A program made the position numbers and the translations under genes. DNA of 46,051 nucleotides, taken from the NCBI GenBank assembly GCA_024402435.1, contig JAKSTU010000016.1, positions 1 to 46,051 on the forward strand, written 5' to 3'. This DNA comes from Treponemataceae bacterium. Lineage in GTDB: Bacteria; Spirochaetota; Spirochaetia; Treponematales; Treponemataceae. Under the pieces are notes generated by a model. It made no database searches. It was not told where the DNA came from and was given only the letters and a program-made list of their open reading frames with translations. This document shows positions 9,376-19,394 of this stretch, in pieces; within the stretch, counting starts at the first letter, position 1; the number at the start of each line of letters is the position of its first letter.

Positions 9376-12300
9376 ATGGAGTCATCACAAAAATCAGTTT
9401 CAGAAATTCTTGCCGGATGTTTTGCCCGGTCAAAAAAAGATTTTCATTATAACCCTCTTTTTGTTTTTCCCACTGCAATACAGATGCAGAGCTGGATTGA
9501 CTGGGCCGTGCGTTTTCCTGAAGAATCTGGTGTAAAAGCTGTCAACGCGGATCAGTTTACTGTCTGGGACAATTTTAAAAGTGAATTTGTCCAGTCTGTT
9601 GACGAAACCTGCAACGGTTCTGTGTGTGTGCCCGCCCTTATGCGCAAAGTTTTTGTGCAGGATCTTCTCAGGCGCAACAATCAGCAGAAATTTCTTGCAA
9701 AAATCATTGCAAATCAGGCGGACTCCGCAGAAACTGCATTCGGCTTTACCGACTGGCTTGCAAAAATTCTTCCGTCTTTGCGGTTGTGGGAAAAACACCA
9801 CATAGAAGATTTTTTGAAAAACGGTAATTCCGATGACGGAGAAAACCGGGATTTTCATTTAGTTTATGAAGAATATTGCCGGTTTCTGAATAAAAATCAT
9901 TTTTACGAGCCTGCTTATCTGGACATTGCATACAAAGCAAAAAACAGACAGGTTTTCATTTTTTATCCTGAAATTCTTGAAGATTTTGCTGAATATTCTG
10001 CGGAATTCGAAAAATTCGATGATGTGACTCTTGTGAATCTGCCTGATTCAGAAAATGAAGAAAACACAGATTGCGTTCTTTATCCTGATGCACGCATGGA
10101 ATTGCGCCGTCTTTGTCTGCAAATCAGAAAACTTCAGAAAGAAGGTGTGGATTTGCGCCGTGTTGCAGTAAATGTTCCCAAACTTTCTGAAGTCCGTCCT
10201 TACATTGAGCGCGAATTCCGCTTGTACGGCATTCCTTTTATTGTGCGTGACGGTCTTTCCTGCACAAAAAATTGCGGAGGCGACATTTTCGGAAAAATTC
10301 AGGACTGCATAAAACTGAATTTTTCTTTTGAAACTGTGCGCGCTTTGCTTTGCGACGGTTTTGTTCCGTGGAAAAATCCAGAACTCAACAGAAGACTGAT
10401 TCAATACGGACTTGATTTGCGCTGCCTCTGCTCAGAAGAAACTGATGCTTCTTCTGACGTGTGGATTATGTCCATGGAAAAAGCTTTGTCTTCTTTTTAT
10501 TCAGAAATGACGGAATTTTCGTCAAATCTGAATGAAGCACTGCTTTATTACCGGGATTTGCGCGCTGCTGTACTCAGTTTTGACAATTGCAGAAGCTTTT
10601 CTGAACTTCAGCAGGCCTGGTTCAACTTCCGTGACTGCGGAAAATTTCTTGAACCGGAAAAGTTCGTGACAGACCCGACTTTTGACGTAACAAACAAAAT
10701 TCTCGGAAAAATCCTTACGGATCTGTCAGAAATGGTGCGCCTTGAAAAAAGTTATATAAAAGAATCCGGCGCCTTGAACAATTATCTTGATTTTTTCATC
10801 AACGAAATCAATCAGGAAACATATAATCCCAACGAAAAAAAATACGGTGTGAACATTTTTACTTACCGTGTTGCTTCCGGTGCGGATTTTGACCATATGT
10901 TCGTGATTGATGCAAGTCAGGCCGACATAACAGTTCCCATGAAGCAGCTTTCCTTCATAAAGGATGAAAGAAAGCGCGAACTTTTCGGACTGGCAGCGGC
11001 AGATGCAGACGGTTCTGCACGGTTTGTAAAACTGTACAACACTCAGCAGCGTGCCGGAACTGCAAAAAAAGTGTATTTTTCCTGTTCTGAAAAGAATTTT
11101 GACGGAGCGGCCATCATGCACACTGCACTGCATCAGGTTCCGGCGGAGAATTATGCTTTTCTTGATGAATATGATTTTGTGACAAAGCAGAAAGAATCCA
11201 TGCTTTTCCGCAAAGATTTTGATGAATTTACCGCTTCTCAGAAAGAAGCTTTTGAAAACTGGCAGAGAATTTCTCTCGGCTCGGGAACAGATCAGTTTTC
11301 AGACGATTTGGAGTCAGCTGTCAGAAATGCCTTCAAACTGGACAAAAATGATGTTCCGCTTTTTTCGGCTTCTGCATTGAACTGCTTTTTTGACTGTCCT
11401 ACGAAATTTTTGTACCAGAATGTGCTCCGTCTTCAGGAAGAATCCGTGTCGCCGCGCATTGCACGGGCAAACGAAGTTGGAACCCTTGTTCATAAACTGG
11501 TGGAGCTTCTTTTTGGGGAACTGGCAGAGACAGATTCTCAGGGGCGCAGGAAACTTCCGCTTCTTGGCCGAAACAGTGCAGAAGACCGGGCAAAAGTTCA
11601 TGAGGCTTTTGACAAAGTGTGGCTTTTGGCAATTCAGGAAGTACCTTTGCGCAGTCTGCCCAAAAACAGTTCGCTTGCGATGAATGTGCTTCAGAGCCAG
11701 CGGCCCGGCATTGAAGGAAAGCTTGTGGACTTTATGCTGCAGATATGTGCTTTTACAGCGGAAGATCTGCGGGGCAAAAAAGAGCAGACAGGTTTCGGCG
11801 GATATTTTGTGGCAGGAACTGAAATCCGTGTTCCGCCTGTAAAAAATCAGTCTCCTGAAAAAACAGGTTTCGGACTTTTCGGAAGCATAGACTGTCTTTT
11901 GTGCCGCGAAACTTTTGACGAAGACGGAAATCCTGTTCTTTTGGGCACAGTGATTGACTACAAAACCGGAAAAACGCCTTCTGCTTCGGAATGTGTTGCG
12001 ACAAAGGACGGCACGGCAGATTCAGTGCTTAAGAATTTCCAGATTGCGGCTTACGTTCATCTTGCAGAATCCATGTTTCCAAAACTCAAGGTTGAAAGCG
12101 CTCTTTTTTATTCGCTCAAAGAAAAAAAAGACAATCTGTTTTCCCGGGTTTACGTTTTTCCCAACGACAGAAATTCTGTCAAAACCCGCGAAGATTTTCA
12201 GCCGACGGTGGAATCACTTTTTGATTATGCATCCTTTGCCGCAGACAAAATTTCTGTCAACGATTTTTCAGTTTCGACAGATCCGGCAGCAAGGAATTTT

Positions 12301-12381
12301 GTTTCAAAACACAATGACTGCAGAAACTGTCAGTACAAGGCAATTTGCCGCACACCTTTTGCAGTCGGAAACGGACGGTAA
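9376..12381 (+). CDS. addB: AddB-like subunit, inactive helicase plus Fe-S nuclease
   Basis: A 1001-residue protein of the AddB/PD-(D/E)XK family, partner of AddA in double-strand break end resection for recombination. The N-terminal two thirds show a degenerate helicase fold with no Walker A. The nuclease sits near residues 840-900: GSIDCLL, then VIDYKTGK, then FQIAAYVHL, which supply the catalytic D, D-x-K and Q-x-x-x-Y. A first Cys (FFDCPTKF, near 675) and a C-terminal cluster (NDCRNCQYKAIC, near 980) make the four-cysteine iron-sulfur staple typical of AddB. The addA ATG follows the stop by 3 nt, so the two are cotranscribed and probably translationally coupled. Sequence divergence from Bacillus AddB is large, hence '-like'. 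Confidence 0.85.
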   Translation: MESSQKSVSEILAGCFARSKKDFHYNPLFVFPTAIQMQSWIDWAVRFPEESGVKAVNADQFTVWDNFKSEFVQSVDETCNGSVCVPALMRKVFVQDLLRRNNQQKFLAKIIANQADSAETAFGFTDWLAKILPSLRLWEKHHIEDFLKNGNSDDGENRDFHLVYEEYCRFLNKNHFYEPAYLDIAYKAKNRQVFIFYPEILEDFAEYSAEFEKFDDVTLVNLPDSENEENTDCVLYPDARMELRRLCLQIRKLQKEGVDLRRVAVNVPKLSEVRPYIEREFRLYGIPFIVRDGLSCTKNCGGDIFGKIQDCIKLNFSFETVRALLCDGFVPWKNPELNRRLIQYGLDLRCLCSEETDASSDVWIMSMEKALSSFYSEMTEFSSNLNEALLYYRDLRAAVLSFDNCRSFSELQQAWFNFRDCGKFLEPEKFVTDPTFDVTNKILGKILTDLSEMVRLEKSYIKESGALNNYLDFFINEINQETYNPNEKKYGVNIFTYRVASGADFDHMFVIDASQADITVPMKQLSFIKDERKRELFGLAAADADGSARFVKLYNTQQRAGTAKKVYFSCSEKNFDGAAIMHTALHQVPAENYAFLDEYDFVTKQKESMLFRKDFDEFTASQKEAFENWQRISLGSGTDQFSDDLESAVRNAFKLDKNDVPLFSASALNCFFDCPTKFLYQNVLRLQEESVSPRIARANEVGTLVHKLVELLFGELAETDSQGRRKLPLLGRNSAEDRAKVHEAFDKVWLLAIQEVPLRSLPKNSSLAMNVLQSQRPGIEGKLVDFMLQICAFTAEDLRGKKEQTGFGGYFVAGTEIRVPPVKNQSPEKTGFGLFGSIDCLLCRETFDEDGNPVLLGTVIDYKTGKTPSASECVATKDGTADSVLKNFQIAAYVHLAESMFPKLKVESALFYSLKEKKDNLFSRVYVFPNDRNSVKTREDFQPTVESLFDYASFAADKISVNDFSVSTDPAARNFVSKHNDCRNCQYKAICRTPFAVGNGR

Positions 12382-12384
12382 ACC

Positions 12385-15300
12385 ATGGAAGACATTAAAC
12401 AGCTTATTCAGCGCAAATTTGATGACAACACGAAGATTCCCGATGATTCCCAGCTTGCCGTAATCACCAAAACGGACAATACTGTAGTTTCTGCCGGTGC
12501 CGGAAGCGGAAAAACGGAAGTTCTTGCAATCCGTTATGCTTATCTTCTGATGGAAAATCCGTCTCTCAAGGTAAAAAACATTCTTGCACTGACTTTTACC
12601 AAAAAAGCTGCAACAGAAATTTACGCCCGAGTCCATAAAAAACTCAAATTGTATGCAGAACACGGCAATGAATGCGCAAAAAAAGCACTTTCAGAGTTCA
12701 GTGATGCACGTGTTCAGACATTGGACTCCTACAGTTCTGACATTGTGCGTCTTGCCGCCAATCTTTACGGAATCAGACCTGATTTTTCAGTAGGAGCTTC
12801 CGGCTGTGAACGTGATGTTTACAATGCTGCACTGCCTTTTGTGCTTAAAAACAAAGACGCACACAAAGAATGTTTCGCTTTTTTTTCACGGGCCGGTGCT
12901 TTTGAACAGTTTGCAAAAGATTATTTTGTAAAGCCGGTTCTTGATTACACCACAATTGCTACGGAACCGGACTGGTTTTCAAAAAATCTTGCAGTTCAGG
13001 CGGAAAAAGCTTTTGACATTTGGAATTCCTCTCGTTCAAAGCTTTCTGATTCATTGGGAAAGATCCAGTCTCTGTACGAAGAAAATGCGTCGCAGAAAAA
13101 GGGAACGCCATACTTCAAAGCATTGGAGGCCGTGGCGGAAATTGATGTTTCAAGAATTCCGTCTTTTGATGACAGCAGCAGATTTGTTTCTGACAGAGAT
13201 TTTCGCCAGAAAACCCGTGCCGAAGCGAAAAACTTTGTTTCGGCTCTTGCTTCCATAAATCAGATAAAACTGAATGCAAAAGGCTATGTAAAACCAATCA
13301 ATGTTGAAATAAAAGAAATCCGAGGGGACGATGAAAATTCGGATTCTCTTCTTAATCGGATGAATTCTGCGGAACATTTTTTGTCACGTTTTGACTTTTT
13401 TGAAGAAATGTACGGTCTTTTGGATGAATTTCTCGGCATTGTCAACAAAAACAAAAAACTTTCGGGAAATTTGTCCTTCAAAGACATAAGCGATCTTGCA
13501 CTCCGCATTCTGATTGAGCAGAAAGACATACGCCGTCAGCAGAAGTCAATGATCCGCAAAATCATGATTGACGAATTCCAGGACAACAACGAATCCAACA
13601 GAAACATGCTTTATCTGATTGCAGAAAAAGACGGAGCCGAACTGGACCGGAGCGATTTTGCAAAGGAAGCTGATTTTTGGAATGCTTTGTCCGAAAATCT
13701 TTCTGCTGACAAACTGTTTTTTGTGGGTGACGAAAAGCAGTCAATATACAAATTCCGCGGGGCAGACGTAAGTGTGTTCAACGGACTCAAGAAAACGCTG
13801 CAGGATTCCAGCGGCATTCCTGATCACGCCCAGCTTTCCATGACTAACAATTACCGCTCTCATCCGGATCTGCTCCGTTCCTTCAACCTGCTTTTCGGCA
13901 CTGATGACGCTGCCCCCGGTAACGCTGCGGAAACTGATGACGCGGTGGCGAAAGCTGGTAGCGCTGTTGCGGAAACTGGTAGCGCTGTTGCGGACGTTGG
14001 TAGCGCTGTTGCGGACGCTGGTAACGCTGTTGCGGGCGCTGATGACGCGGTGGCAAAAACTGGTAACGTTGTTGCGGGCGGCGCAAAAACTGCTGTTTCC
14101 GCAAAAGATGATGCAATGATTGATTCGCTTTTTTATGCGGACAATGCGGAAAATGTGCCGGATTACGAAGCACTTTATCTTAAATCTGCGGGAAACTTTG
14201 CCACGAAAAATGACAGCGACGTAAACAGCATAACGTTGGAGGCAGCAGAGAAAGACAGCGCGCATCCGGTGAGAATTCATGCCTGCATACTGAACAGCGG
14301 AAAAGACAAGGCCGGCACAAAAACTTATTCAGATTTGAAAAAAGCGCAGGTTTGTCTTCCCGAGCAGGAAACGGTTGCGTTTTTCATTGCGCGCCGGATC
14401 CATGACATGATGAAAGCCGATCCTTCCCTCAAATATTCCGGCTTTGCAGTGCTGGACATGAGCCGCACCCACAGGAATACATTGCAGAAATATCTTACGC
14501 TTTTTGAAATCCCTTACGTTGTGGACATGCAGAAAAACATTTTTTCAGAAGGCATTGCCAATGATTTTGCCAATGTGCTGCGACTCTGCGTTTATCCTGA
14601 CGATATCAGCGCTTTTGCAGCTTTTCTGCGCTCACCTTTTGCCGGCCTTAGCGGAACAGCCGTGCAGAACATCATTTCCGTGCTGCCCGAAGGTTATTCA
14701 GTTTTTGACGATCTGAGCCGGTTCGGTCAGCTGCCTTTGTCTTCTGACGATGCCCGAAAGTTTTCCGAAGCAAAATCCTGGTTTGAAAAAACCCGCACGC
14801 AAATCCTTTCTCAAAGCATTACCCAGTCTGTGGAAAAACTCTGGTATGATGCCGGCTATTGTTTTGAAACACTTTTGAGCAGCAGTCTCCAGCTTTATTC
14901 CGAGCAGTTTGACGTACTTTACGAGCTTGCACGCCAGGCGGAAAATTCAGGAAACAACATAGCATGGTTTGTGGATCAGCTTTCTCTCATCAAAGAAAAG
15001 GAAAATGCCGGCTTCATGGCAGAAAGTGATGCAGAACTGGACGAGGAGTCACTGGATTATCCCCTTGAAAAACCGGATGCAGTCACAATTCTTACCATTC
15101 ATCAGAGCAAAGGTCTGGAATACGATCATGTTTTTGTAACGGGAATTTTCGGAGGCGTAAGTGCCGCAAAAAGCAGTTCAGCTTTTTTTGACGGAGAAAC
15201 ACTTTCTCTCAAAGGTGTTGAATCAGGAGAAAATCTTTTTTACGAGCTTCAGAAAGAAGAAGACAAAAAACGTGAACTGGCCGAGCAGAAGCGCAAAATT

Positions 15301-16491
15301 TATGTTGCCATTACCAGAGCAAAAGAAAGTGCTTTTCTTGTAGGAGATCTGGAACGGAAAACGAAAGAAAGCCCTGAAGACCCGATCATGCGGAGAATTC
15401 TCAGAAGATATTATGCGCTGGAAAAAGATCAGGAACCGCTTTTTGCTGACAATGTTTTTCCCGATTCTGACAAAAAAGATGATTGGGACAAAGATACGTT
15501 TGATTATTGCAGCAAACCCTTTTTCAATCCGGAAGCAGCTTTTGACCTTATAAAGATCAATCCGCTTCCTGTTGCCCTCCGCAACGGAAAGACGCTGCCC
15601 CAGAATCAGCTGAAAAAAGAACTGATTTCTGCTGCCGCAAAAAGTTTTGCCGAAAAAGCGCCGGAATCATATCCTGTGTTTTCGGACTGCAATTCCTCTC
15701 CGAGCAAACTGGAATCATGCTGCCAAGGTAATTCTGCGGGTCAGGGTGATTCTGCCGGGCTCTCGGATTCCGTTACAAAAGCTGACATTCACGAAGTTTA
15801 TTCTGAAATCAATTCCATTGTAAAAAGCACTGCAACAACCGATGAAAAAGCGCCGGAAGAAAGCGCTGCAAAACTTGCGTTCACTTTCGGGGATTTTGGA
15901 ACTATGGCTCATTCTTACATGGAATACGCTGTAAAATACGGGCCTGAAAAAGCAGAAAACGGGGAAAATGTAGAAAAATCCGAGTGCTTTGATCCCAGAG
16001 TCGGAAAACTTCTTGATGAAAATTTTTCCGGTGACAAAGAATTCATGCATCAGAAGCTTTCCGGAATATGCAGTGCAATGGCCGGGCAGTTTTTCAACAA
16101 TCCTCTCGGAAAGCGTGTTGCAGAAGCAAAAAAATCAGGACGCCTTGTCAAGGCAGAGAACGAATTCCGTCTGAACATTGACGAAGTGTTCTTTACAGGC
16201 TTTGTGGATCTGTTTTTTGAAGCAGAAGATTCGGGCCTTGTGATTGTGGACTACAAGACAGACGGTGCCGGTTCTGACGGACTTCTGCATCCTGAGCGGT
16301 ATTACCTGCAGCAGGCTTGTTACCGTTTTGCCCTTTCAGAGCTTTACGGCGTGCCTGAAGAACGGATTTCCACATGGCTTTATTTTTTGCGCTACGATTT
16401 TGCTCTGGACATTACGGAACATACCCAAGTCACTGAAAAAGATCTTGCAGACTTTGCCCGGAAGGAAGAGCAGAAAAACAAAGACAAATGA
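12385..16491 (+). CDS. addA: AddA-like helicase-nuclease (UvrD/RecB family)
   Basis: A 1368-residue superfamily 1 helicase fused to a RecB-type nuclease, the motor of an AddAB end-processing enzyme. Motifs in order: Walker A (GAGSGKT, near 38), Ia (LTFTKKAATEI), II (DEFQD, near 395), III (VGDEKQSIYKFRGAD), IV (NNYRSHPDLL), V (TIHQSKGLEYDHVFV, near 905) and VI (YVAITRAKE, near 975). The nuclease has GTMAHSYME (near 1173), GFVDL, VIVDYKTD (near 1290) and the QQACYRFAL helix. Residues 516-564 are seven heptads of the type xxGSAVA encoded by 21-bp repeats, just after motif IV. A second Gly/Ser-rich stretch (GNSAGQGDSAGLSDS) lies near 1114. There is no obvious Shine-Dalgarno before the ATG, consistent with coupling to addB. 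Confidence 0.9.
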   Translation: MEDIKQLIQRKFDDNTKIPDDSQLAVITKTDNTVVSAGAGSGKTEVLAIRYAYLLMENPSLKVKNILALTFTKKAATEIYARVHKKLKLYAEHGNECAKKALSEFSDARVQTLDSYSSDIVRLAANLYGIRPDFSVGASGCERDVYNAALPFVLKNKDAHKECFAFFSRAGAFEQFAKDYFVKPVLDYTTIATEPDWFSKNLAVQAEKAFDIWNSSRSKLSDSLGKIQSLYEENASQKKGTPYFKALEAVAEIDVSRIPSFDDSSRFVSDRDFRQKTRAEAKNFVSALASINQIKLNAKGYVKPINVEIKEIRGDDENSDSLLNRMNSAEHFLSRFDFFEEMYGLLDEFLGIVNKNKKLSGNLSFKDISDLALRILIEQKDIRRQQKSMIRKIMIDEFQDNNESNRNMLYLIAEKDGAELDRSDFAKEADFWNALSENLSADKLFFVGDEKQSIYKFRGADVSVFNGLKKTLQDSSGIPDHAQLSMTNNYRSHPDLLRSFNLLFGTDDAAPGNAAETDDAVAKAGSAVAETGSAVADVGSAVADAGNAVAGADDAVAKTGNVVAGGAKTAVSAKDDAMIDSLFYADNAENVPDYEALYLKSAGNFATKNDSDVNSITLEAAEKDSAHPVRIHACILNSGKDKAGTKTYSDLKKAQVCLPEQETVAFFIARRIHDMMKADPSLKYSGFAVLDMSRTHRNTLQKYLTLFEIPYVVDMQKNIFSEGIANDFANVLRLCVYPDDISAFAAFLRSPFAGLSGTAVQNIISVLPEGYSVFDDLSRFGQLPLSSDDARKFSEAKSWFEKTRTQILSQSITQSVEKLWYDAGYCFETLLSSSLQLYSEQFDVLYELARQAENSGNNIAWFVDQLSLIKEKENAGFMAESDAELDEESLDYPLEKPDAVTILTIHQSKGLEYDHVFVTGIFGGVSAAKSSSAFFDGETLSLKGVESGENLFYELQKEEDKKRELAEQKRKIYVAITRAKESAFLVGDLERKTKESPEDPIMRRILRRYYALEKDQEPLFADNVFPDSDKKDDWDKDTFDYCSKPFFNPEAAFDLIKINPLPVALRNGKTLPQNQLKKELISAAAKSFAEKAPESYPVFSDCNSSPSKLESCCQGNSAGQGDSAGLSDSVTKADIHEVYSEINSIVKSTATTDEKAPEESAAKLAFTFGDFGTMAHSYMEYAVKYGPEKAENGENVEKSECFDPRVGKLLDENFSGDKEFMHQKLSGICSAMAGQFFNNPLGKRVAEAKKSGRLVKAENEFRLNIDEVFFTGFVDLFFEAEDSGLVIVDYKTDGAGSDGLLHPERYYLQQACYRFALSELYGVPEERISTWLYFLRYDFALDITEHTQVTEKDLADFARKEEQKNKDK
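13930..14076 (+). repeat. Seven 21-bp in-frame repeats inside addA
   Basis: Exactly seven consecutive 21-bp units, typical form GAAACTGGTAGCGCTGTTGCG, starting at 13930, 13951, 13972, 13993, 14014, 14035 and 14056. They encode ETDDAVA, KAGSAVA, ETGSAVA, DVGSAVA, DAGNAVA, GADDAVA and KTGNVVA. Units 1 and 6 share a GATGACGCGGTGGC variant, which points to duplication of a multi-unit block. Confidence 0.9.
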
Positions 16492-16493
16492 CA

Positions 16494-16552
16494 AACAAGG
16501 CGAAAAATCAGTTTTTTTTCACCCTTTGCTGAAATTTTATTCCGCCTTTGTT
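16494..16552. repeat. Large inverted repeat after addA
   Basis: AACAAGGCG (16494-16502) pairs, with one bulge, with CGCCTTTGTT (16543-16552). Inner AAAAATCAG and CTGAAATTTT extend the stem. It starts 3 nt past the addA stop codon and its foot reaches the clpS promoter, so it may end addAB transcription. Confidence 0.45.
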
Positions 16553-16557
16553 ATAAT
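16529..16557 (+). promoter_or_regulatory. Candidate promoter of clpS-clpA-aat
   Basis: Extended -10 TGTTATAAT with TATAAT at 16552-16557 and a weak -35 CTGAAA at 16529-16534, 17-bp spacer. The predicted leader is about 150 nt and includes the hairpin at 16614-16647. Confidence 0.5.
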
Positions 16558-16605
16558 TATCTAGGTCAAGGGTTGTGTTTTCAGTTTTTTTACACGGCTA
16601 AACTG

Positions 16606-16690
16606 CTAATGGTAAAAAATAACTGCGGCTGCGTTCCGTTATTTTTTCCATGCATGATTAGTTTTCACAAAACTCGGAATTGAACATAAA
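16606..16690. repeat. Intergenic element A with AT-rich hairpin, upstream of clpS
   Basis: Arms AAAAAATAAC (16614-16623) and GTTATTTTTT (16638-16647) flank a 14-nt loop, giving a terminator-like hairpin readable on both strands. A second stem-loop AGTTTT-CAC-AAAACT follows at 16660-16674. The order GTTCCGT, 29 further nt, AAAACTCG is repeated at 30073-30160, upstream of the second chemoreceptor. Confidence 0.5.
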
Positions 16691-16716
16691 ACAAAATATT
16701 TATCGGAGAAAATTCT

Positions 16717-17028
16717 ATGGACCGGAAATTTGAATCCTTTGCAGATGCGATAACAGGAATTGATGAAGAAATCAGTTTCCCGCCAGAATATAAAGTCATT
16801 TTGCTCAATGACGATTTTACGACAAAGGAGTTTGTCGTTGCAGTCCTAATGGAAATTTTCCACAAAAATCAGGAAGATGCAGTTGCCATCACGAATAAAG
16901 CACACGAAAAAGGTTCTGCAGTTGTGGGTATCTACTCTTTTGACATTGCATCAACTCGCGTGGCTCTTGCTGTTCAGAATGCCAGACAGAACGGATTTCC
17001 TCTTCAGTGTGAACTGGAGGTTGTATGA
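16717..17028 (+). CDS. clpS: ClpS, N-degron adaptor of ClpAP
   Basis: A 103-residue adaptor that binds proteins with bulky hydrophobic N-terminal residues and hands them to ClpA for degradation by ClpP. The ClpS core is clear: YKVILLNDDFTTKEFVVAVL, then HKNQEDAVAITNKAHEKGSA, where the NDD stretch and the nearby hydrophobic residues form the N-degron pocket, and VVGIYSFDIASTRVALAV contacts ClpA. A flexible N-terminal tail of about 23 residues precedes it. GGAG lies 8 nt before the ATG. The stop overlaps the clpA start (ATGA), so the two are made together. Confidence 0.95.
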   Translation: MDRKFESFADAITGIDEEISFPPEYKVILLNDDFTTKEFVVAVLMEIFHKNQEDAVAITNKAHEKGSAVVGIYSFDIASTRVALAVQNARQNGFPLQCELEVV

Positions 17029-19394
17029 AGCATTCCAAATTGCTGCATGAAGTCCTGAAGCAATGTTTCTACTATGCAGATATCCTTCACAGTGAATTCA
17101 TTACTCCGGAACACATTCTCGGAGCTGCTCTTTTTCAAAATGAGATAAGGAATTTTCTGGAGATTTGCGGTGCTGACAAAGAAAAACTTGTCAATTCCGT
17201 TTTATCTTATCTGGATGAAACAATGTCTTCCGAAGATACAGAAATCAAATCGGTTGAATCTTTGGGTTTCAAGAATCTGCTTAACAACGCGGCCATGAAC
17301 TGTGAAGCTGCGGAAAAAAACTGCGTTGAAATGGGCGATGTTCTTATTGCAATGATGGAAGACCCTCGTTACTACTGCTGTTATTTCCTGCAGAGATACA
17401 ATGTGGACAAACTTAAAATGATGGAGGTTCTTTCACATGTATCGGCTGAAAAAGCAAAACAGAAGACTGATGATTCTGAAAATTCCGAGTATCCTGATGA
17501 TGTGATGTCTGAATTTGCCGAATCTCTGAAAGAAAATGGCGATGACGATTCTGATTATTTTGACGATGACGACGATGAGGATTCAAGGGATTCCAGAAAA
17601 TCCAGACGTGTCAGCAGACGCAAAGCTCTAGAAGTGTTTACCCGTGACCTTACGGAAGAAGCCCGTGCCGGGAAACTGGATCAGCTTATCGGCAGGGAAG
17701 AAGAACTGGAACGCACCGTTCAGGTTTTGTGCCGGCGGACAAAGAACAATCCCATTCATGTGGGTGAAGCCGGCGTCGGTAAAACTGCAATAACAGAAGG
17801 CCTTGCGCAGCGAATTGCTTCCGGGAATGTTCCCGATTTTCTCAAAGATTTTTCAGTACTCAGTCTTGATCTGGGAAGCCTTGTGGCCGGCACCAGATAC
17901 CGCGGTGATCTGGAAGAAAGACTCAAAAATGTCATAGACGCACTTCTCAAAAGAAAAAATGTCATACTGTTCATTGACGAAATTCACAACATTGTCAGAC
18001 CGGGTTCTGCAGGCGGGGAATCTCTTGATGCTTCGAACATGCTTAAACCTGTTCTGTCAGACGGAAAAATCCGCTGCATAGGTTCTACAACTTTTGACGA
18101 ATATTCCCGTATTTTTGAAAAAGACCGGGCTTTGGCGCGGCGTTTCCAGAAAATCGCAATTTCCGAGCCCACACAAGAAGATGCAATAAACATTCTTCGC
18201 GGCCTTAAAGATCGTTATGCAGGATTCCACGGCATTGAGTACGAAGACGAAGCTTTGGTCCAGACTGTGGAACTATCCCAGCGTTTTCTTACGGAACGCC
18301 GCCTTCCTGACAAAGCAATAGATGTGATTGACGAAGCCGGTGCCTGGGTAAAACTTCATCCATCCCAGCCGCAGACTGTAAACGCCGCAGTAATTGAACG
18401 CATTGTGGCAAAAATGGCAGGCATTCCGGAGCTGACAGTTTCTTCCGATGAAAAACAACTGCTCAAGTCTTTGGAACCGACTCTCCGGTCAATGGTTTTC
18501 GGACAGGACACTGCTGTTACAGTTCTTGCCCGCGCCGTAAAAAAAAGCCGAGCCGGTTTTCATGCGGAAAATCATCCTGCCGGCTGCTTCCTCTTTGCAG
18601 GCCCTACAGGCGTGGGCAAAACGGAACTGGCACGGCAGCTGGCTTCTGCTTTGTCTGTACCGCTTCTCCGCTTTGACATGAGCGAATATCAGGAAAAACA
18701 CACTGTAAGCCGTCTTATCGGTTCTCCGCCCGGTTACGTGGGTTTTGAAGAAGGCGGGCTTCTGACAGACGGGGTACGGAAACAGCCCCACAGTGTTGTC
18801 CTTCTGGACGAAATCGAAAAAGCCCATTCAGACATATACAATGTGCTTCTGCAGGTAATGGACAACGCCACGCTTACGGACAATCAGGGACGCAGTGCTG
18901 ATTTCAGGAATGTGGTTCTGATCATGACAAGCAATGCAGGCGGTGACTTCCTTGAAAAACCGCTCATCGGTTTCGGTGACCGTTTGGAATCAACTGCGGT
19001 GATAGAAGACGCCGTCAAAGAAGTTTTTTCTCCTGAATTCCGGAACCGTCTTGATGCAATTGTTCCCTTTGCCCATCTGGAACCTGCTGTCATGGAAGAT
19101 ATTGTCCGCAAAGAACTTGCACGCATTACGTCACAGCTGGCAGAAAAACAGGTTTGTGTAAAAGCAACCGACGGCTGTGTGGCTTATCTTGCAAAGAAAG
19201 GTTATTCCCGGGAATTCGGTGCGCGAAACTGCAACCGTGTTGTGGATGCAGAGATTTCTACGCCTTTGGTTGATGAAGTCCTCTTCGGAAAACTGGCAGA
19301 CGGCGGTACCGTAACCTGCGGATACGATGCGGAAAAACAAGCCGTAACTTTTTCTTTCAGCCCAAGAGAAAATGCAGAATCTTCCGCCCTTTGA
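17025..19394 (+). CDS. clpA: ClpA, AAA+ unfoldase of ClpAP
   Basis: A 789-residue ATP-dependent unfoldase. Residues 1-145 are the two-repeat Clp N domain that docks ClpS. An acidic stretch and a basic stretch (about 165-205) link it to the first AAA module with Walker A (GEAGVGKT; family norm GEPGVGKT) and Walker B ([10 protein letters not shown]). The second module has [17 protein letters not shown] and [16 protein letters not shown]. There is no ClpB/ClpC middle coiled-coil domain, which supports ClpA. The start overlaps clpS by 4 nt and GGAGG lies 4 nt before it. The end overlaps aat by 23 nt. Confidence 0.95.
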   Translation: MKHSKLLHEVLKQCFYYADILHSEFITPEHILGAALFQNEIRNFLEICGADKEKLVNSVLSYLDETMSSEDTEIKSVESLGFKNLLNNAAMNCEAAEKNCVEMGDVLIAMMEDPRYYCCYFLQRYNVDKLKMMEVLSHVSAEKAKQKTDDSENSEYPDDVMSEFAESLKENGDDDSDYFDDDDDEDSRDSRKSRRVSRRKALEVFTRDLTEEARAGKLDQLIGREEELERTVQVLCRRTKNNPIHVGEAGVGKTAITEGLAQRIASGNVPDFLKDFSVLSLDLGSLVAGTRYRGDLEERLKNVIDALLKRKNVILFIDEIHNIVRPGSAGGESLDASNMLKPVLSDGKIRCIGSTTFDEYSRIFEKDRALARRFQKIAISEPTQEDAINILRGLKDRYAGFHGIEYEDEALVQTVELSQRFLTERRLPDKAIDVIDEAGAWVKLHPSQPQTVNAAVIERIVAKMAGIPELTVSSDEKQLLKSLEPTLRSMVFGQDTAVTVLARAVKKSRAGFHAENHPAGCFLFAGPTGVGKTELARQLASALSVPLLRFDMSEYQEKHTVSRLIGSPPGYVGFEEGGLLTDGVRKQPHSVVLLDEIEKAHSDIYNVLLQVMDNATLTDNQGRSADFRNVVLIMTSNAGGDFLEKPLIGFGDRLESTAVIEDAVKEVFSPEFRNRLDAIVPFAHLEPAVMEDIVRKELARITSQLAEKQVCVKATDGCVAYLAKKGYSREFGARNCNRVVDAEISTPLVDEVLFGKLADGGTVTCGYDAEKQAVTFSFSPRENAESSAL

